Assembly (NCBI RefSeq): GCF_003129925.1
Contig: NZ_QFFN01000003.1
Coordinates: forward strand, 90,061-154,060
Direction: 5' to 3'
DNA length: 64,000 nucleotides
Source: Bifidobacterium catulorum
GTDB lineage: Bacteria; Actinomycetota; Actinomycetes; Actinomycetales; Bifidobacteriaceae
The notes under the pieces were generated by a model. It did not search any database. It saw nothing but the letters and a program-made list of their open reading frames with translations, and was not told where the DNA came from. This document shows positions 61,271-64,000 of this stretch, one piece after another. Each line of letters opens with the position of its first letter. Within the stretch, counting starts at the first letter, position 1. Made by a program: the position numbers and the translations under genes.

Positions 61271-62146
61271 TCACGCGTTCAGGATGCTCGCGCCTATGGT
61301 CTTCATGGCCTGCCGGTACACATCCCATGTGGGCCTCAAATAGTATTTCGCGGTCGTGCCGATGTCCGAATGGCCCAGCATCGCGGAGACGACCTTCAGA
61401 TCCACGCCGGCCGTCAGCGCGTTGGTGGCCCACGAGTGACGCAGATTCGACGGCGGTATGTGGCCGAGCCCGATAAGCCGCATATGGCTCCGGAACCGTC
61501 GCGCGACCTGCAGCGGCGTCAGCGTGCCGGTCAACCGGCCCCTGCCGTGGACGGTCCTGCGTATCTGCCTGAGCCGTTCCACGACGAACCGTGGCAGGGG
61601 AAGAGTCCTGTGCGACAGCCGGGTCTTCGGCTGCACCGTTATCGTACGGCCGTGCACGTATTGGACGCTTCTACGGATCCGCACCTGTCCTTTGCGCAGG
61701 TCGATGTCCTCCCATTCGATGCCGCACGCCTCGCCACGCCGCAGGCCAAGCACCGCGGACACGATCGCATACGCCTCGATACGGTGTCCGTGGAAGTGCC
61801 GGAGCATCCTTTTCACATCTCGGATGCCGATGGTCTTCGGCTCGTATGGTTTCGGACTGGGCAGGCCGACGCCGGCCGAGCACGGATCGTAGGCGATGAC
61901 GCCCCATTTCGCGGCCTTGCGGAGCATGGAGCGCAGCACCGCCCACGCCTTGCGGCACGCGCCCGGCCGGTCGGCATAGGCCGCCGCCCAGGATTCCACA
62001 CGTTCGACGGTGATGGCGTCGAGCGGCACATGGCCGAACGTCTCCCGCAGGTGGAGTCGGTAGGCGCTTTCGTAGCCGATCAGCGTGCTCTCCCGCAGCA
62101 TCTTGCATGACGCCCACCAGCGGGGCCAGAAATCATCCAACGTCAT
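61271..62146 (-). CDS. rin: Shufflon tyrosine recombinase (Rin-type invertase)
   Basis: This 291-residue tyrosine recombinase has an N-terminal SAM-like core-binding domain (STLIGYESAYRLHL, about 20-80), catalytic Arg in GLRRGEACG, a lysine in TVQPKTRLSHR, box II SNLRHSWAT and the GHSDIGTTAKYY end with the tyrosine nucleophile. The first His of the usual HxxR box is Ser here. AAAGGA lies before ATG 62146. It is a small integrase without an arm-binding domain, next to the sites, as in the Rin system of bifidobacterial prophages. Confidence 0.85.
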   Translation of the reverse strand: MTLDDFWPRWWASCKMLRESTLIGYESAYRLHLRETFGHVPLDAITVERVESWAAAYADRPGACRKAWAVLRSMLRKAAKWGVIAYDPCSAGVGLPSPKPYEPKTIGIRDVKRMLRHFHGHRIEAYAIVSAVLGLRRGEACGIEWEDIDLRKGQVRIRRSVQYVHGRTITVQPKTRLSHRTLPLPRFVVERLRQIRRTVHGRGRLTGTLTPLQVARRFRSHMRLIGLGHIPPSNLRHSWATNALTAGVDLKVVSAMLGHSDIGTTAKYYLRPTWDVYRQAMKTIGASILNA

Positions 62147-62212
62147 CGAAGGTCCTTTCCTCGTCTTCCTTAATCCCACACGCCATACGGCCGGCCCGGC
62201 CGGGGAAGCGTA

Positions 62213-62231
62213 TGGGATTCCCACTATCCCA
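62213..62231 (+). repeat. Degenerate fourth site upstream of rin
   Basis: TGGGATTCCCACTATCCCA equals site A except for an inserted AC in the centre. It lies between the divergent rin gene and the next late gene. It may be a decayed site, or a place where Rin binds to control its own gene. Confidence 0.5.
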
Positions 62232-62247
62232 GAAAGAAGGTCCGCCG

Positions 62248-62670
62248 TTGACCGAGACACTGCCCGTATGGGTCACGCTCGCCGGATTCGTGCTCGGGTC
62301 CGGCGCCACAGGCACGCTCGCCGCATGGATTCTGCGCCGCATCGACCGGCGGGACATGACCATCACACGCGAGGACCTCGACGCCGCGCTCGCGTCCTCC
62401 GCGACGATACGCGACCTGCAGGCAAAACTGGACCGGGACTTCGAACGGCTCGAAGCGAGCGAACGGGATCGGCGCGACCTGCGGCTCGACGTGCTGCGGC
62501 TCGAACTGTTCGCCCACACCCGGTACCGGACCCAGCACGAACGCCAGCTCGAAGCGGGCAAGGAGTATCTGGACCTCGGCGGCAACGGCTACGGAAGCGC
62601 ACGCTACGAGGCCTTGAAACAGGACTACGTGCGCCGCGAGACCGGCGGCGACTGGAACTATCAGCAATGA
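62248..62670 (+). CDS. Membrane protein with coiled coil, lysis-region
   Basis: I start at TTG 62248, with AGAAAGAAGG seven bases upstream. The 140-residue product has one N-terminal membrane helix (VWVTLAGFVLGSGATGTLAA) and a charged helical region (about 35-110) that may form a coiled coil. It precedes the endolysin and may be a lysis accessory protein. Confidence 0.7.
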   Translation: MTETLPVWVTLAGFVLGSGATGTLAAWILRRIDRRDMTITREDLDAALASSATIRDLQAKLDRDFERLEASERDRRDLRLDVLRLELFAHTRYRTQHERQLEAGKEYLDLGGNGYGSARYEALKQDYVRRETGGDWNYQQ

Positions 62671-62698
62671 TTATCGATCACTGGAAAGGAGGACGGTG

Positions 62699-63361
62699 AT
62701 GGCGAATCTTGAGAAGGCCGTCACATGGGCGATACGCATCGCGAACGATCCGGCCCACGGCTACGACCAGCCGCACAGGATGGGAGGCATCGACTACGAC
62801 TGCTCAAGCCTCGTGCAGGCCGCGTTCCGGCAGGCGGGTTATCCCATGCCCGACTGGCTGTGGACCGGCAACATGCATGCGACGCTGCCCGCGCTCGGAT
62901 ACACGTGGCATCAGGGCATGGGCGGCATCCGTCGCGGGGACATCCTGTGGAAGACGGGGCATACGGCCATCTACATCGGTTCGAACGCCCGCGTCGAGGC
63001 ATGGATGAACGAGTTCAACGGCGCGTCGGGAGGCGCGTACGGCGACCAGACCGGGCAGGAGATCCGCGTGCACGCGCCCTACGACGACGACGGGTTCGCG
63101 GGATACTTCCGTCCGCCCGCCTGCAACAGCAGCAAACCATCACAGACAGGAGACGACGACACCATGCAATGCATCATCCAACCCAACGGCGAAAACCGGC
63201 TCGTCTACTTCGACGGGACGAAATGCCACGACCTGACCCACCCCGACCAGGTCAAGGCCCTCCAACAGGTCGCCAAGGCCTGCGGGCGAAGACTGCCCAG
63301 CCTCAAACTCGGCAGCAAGACCGCACCCTGGTACACGCGCCTGCAGCAGGCCCTCCGCTAA
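62699..63361 (+). CDS. Endolysin (NlpC/P60-CHAP-type peptidoglycan hydrolase)
   Basis: This 220-residue protein has its catalytic Cys in DYDCSSLV, then RRGDILWK and the His in GHTAIYIG, the layout of phage cysteine amidases/peptidases (Amidase_5 type). The C-terminal 80 residues form a separate, probably wall-binding, domain. AAAGGAGG precedes ATG 62699. There is no signal peptide, so it needs the holin. Confidence 0.87.
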   Translation: MANLEKAVTWAIRIANDPAHGYDQPHRMGGIDYDCSSLVQAAFRQAGYPMPDWLWTGNMHATLPALGYTWHQGMGGIRRGDILWKTGHTAIYIGSNARVEAWMNEFNGASGGAYGDQTGQEIRVHAPYDDDGFAGYFRPPACNSSKPSQTGDDDTMQCIIQPNGENRLVYFDGTKCHDLTHPDQVKALQQVAKACGRRLPSLKLGSKTAPWYTRLQQALR

Positions 63362-63379
63362 CCAGAAAGGACAAACACC

Positions 63380-63865
63380 ATGACGGACACCACCAACACC
63401 ACGGCCGAGACCACGGCCTCCCATCCCGTGACCGAATCGCCCATCCCCGGCATCGAACCATTGACCGAGGAGGAGATGCTCGCCATCCTCACGGCTATGG
63501 CCGGCGACAACGGCGGCCAGGTGCAGGACATCTGGTACAAGAGCAAGCGTGTGATCCGCACCGTCGCGCAGGCCTCGGTCGGATTCATCGTCGCCGCGCC
63601 GACGGTCGTGCAGATCACGGCCGCGGTCGGCGCGGACCCGTCCAGCCACCTCGGCGTGACGCTGGCGGCCATCGGCACGGGCGCGACCGCCGTCGCCGGC
63701 GTGCTGTCGCGGATCATGAGCGTTCCGGCCGTCAACGCGTGGCTGGTCAACATCGGCATGGGCTCCGTGCCGAAAAGCACGCTCATTAGTCTGCCCGACC
63801 TGTACAAGGGACAGACCACCGACGACATCGACGATTCCGACGACGAACCCCGGCACGCCGCCTGA
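63380..63865 (+). CDS. Holin
   Basis: This 161-residue protein has a polar N-terminus, two hydrophobic segments (about 68-87 and 92-112), and an acidic C-terminal tail. Its place right after the endolysin and its topology fit a phage holin that opens the membrane for the lysin. AGAAAGGAC precedes the ATG. Confidence 0.78.
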   Translation: MTDTTNTTAETTASHPVTESPIPGIEPLTEEEMLAILTAMAGDNGGQVQDIWYKSKRVIRTVAQASVGFIVAAPTVVQITAAVGADPSSHLGVTLAAIGTGATAVAGVLSRIMSVPAVNAWLVNIGMGSVPKSTLISLPDLYKGQTTDDIDDSDDEPRHAA

Positions 63866-63873
63866 CCAGGCAC

Positions 63874-63917
63874 CGCCCCTTCTCCACGTCCTCGCGGCGT
63901 GGGGGAGGGGCGTTTTC
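63874..63917 (+). terminator. Terminator of the late operon
   Basis: A 15-bp stem with G-U pairs (63874-63888 with 63898-63912) is followed by TTTTC. It lies nine bases after the holin stop. Confidence 0.8.
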
Positions 63918-63926
63918 GTCGTCCGA

Positions 63927-63992
63927 GGTGCCTCATTTGAAAGTGAGCGCGTAATCCGGAGTGGTGCCTCACTTGGGGTGAGCGCGAAATCC
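63927..63992. repeat. Two imperfect tandem direct repeats at the right edge
   Basis: GGTGCCTCATTTGAAAGTGA with its continuation (63927-63957) and GGTGCCTCACTTGGGGTGAG with its continuation (63963-63992) share the GGTGCCTCA start, a GTGAGCGCG block and an AATCC end. They are about 36 bases apart. They could be the repeat-rich end of an insertion element or recombinase sites near attR; the window ends too soon to tell. Confidence 0.65.
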
Positions 63993-64000
63993 TAGTCCTT

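Noticed and set aside
61271..62146. The second tyrosine recombinase as an integrase of a nested or second prophage
   Set aside because: It lies within a continuous late operon, lacks an arm-binding domain, and is flanked by inverted sites in the RBP gene; invertase is the better explanation.
26100..64000. attL/attR direct repeat pair
   Set aside because: I compared the integrase-proximal gap with the last 80 bases of the window and found no shared run of 10 or more bases, so attR probably lies beyond the window or the core is short.

Overview
The window looks like a Bifidobacterium chromosome, probably of the B. longum/breve group (genus fairly sure, species not). The reasons are high-GC actinobacterial codon use, an mtrA-mtrB-lpqB locus, a GluBCD-type amino-acid ABC transporter, and a fruEKFG-type sugar ABC operon like the fructose importer described in B. 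longum.

Host part, about 1-26,100. A glutamate-type ABC transporter enters from the left (gluB end, gluC, gluD) and stops at a terminator. Then come a MenG/UbiE methyltransferase, a secreted 5'-nucleotidase, a PPK2 kinase, a Ski2-like helicase overlapping ppk2, the recombination ATPase rarA, and mtrA-mtrB-lpqB. The fruEKFG operon follows, with a 16-bp perfect inverted repeat upstream and a strong stem-loop after fruE. Next are an MHS-family transporter broken by a one-base frameshift, a threonine-aldolase-type lyase (minus), a PLP aminotransferase, a D-2-hydroxyacid dehydrogenase, and metN-metI (minus). No metQ lies beside metN; the prophage begins there instead.

Prophage, about 26,150 to at least 63,900, siphovirus-like. 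Left lysogeny arm: tyrosine integrase, hicAB toxin-antitoxin, ImmA/IrrE protease, DUF3800 protein, a truncated RhuM gene, a 40-bp perfect palindrome, an Abi-family protein, and a repressor/Cro switch around a 20-bp inverted repeat. Early rightward operon (31,928-43,306): HTH proteins, YqaJ exonuclease, RecT, SSB, a PD-(D/E)XK-like nuclease, a replication initiator, many overlapping small genes, a lipoprotein and a zinc-ribbon/HTH protein. One membrane gene (32,729-33,313) runs against this operon. Late operon: HNH nuclease, small and large terminase, portal, a MuF head protein fused to an EndoU toxin domain with a likely immunity gene behind it, scaffold, capsid, head fibre, connectors, tail tube, tail chaperones, tape measure, distal tail, tail tip, receptor-binding protein, then endolysin and holin.

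The strongest system is at 60,218-62,146: a receptor-binding-protein shufflon. The expressed gene carries a 13-base site after codon 164. Two promoterless cassettes on the opposite strand each begin with the same site in inverted orientation and in matching reading frame, and a tyrosine recombinase gene follows. This matches the Rin system reported in bifidobacterial prophages. Two further points stand out: the EndoU toxin carried on the head protein, and the heptamer CCCAAAA used at the tail-chaperone frameshift and found again at the end of the head-fibre gene, where a -1 shift would add a 121-residue domain that has no good start codon of its own.
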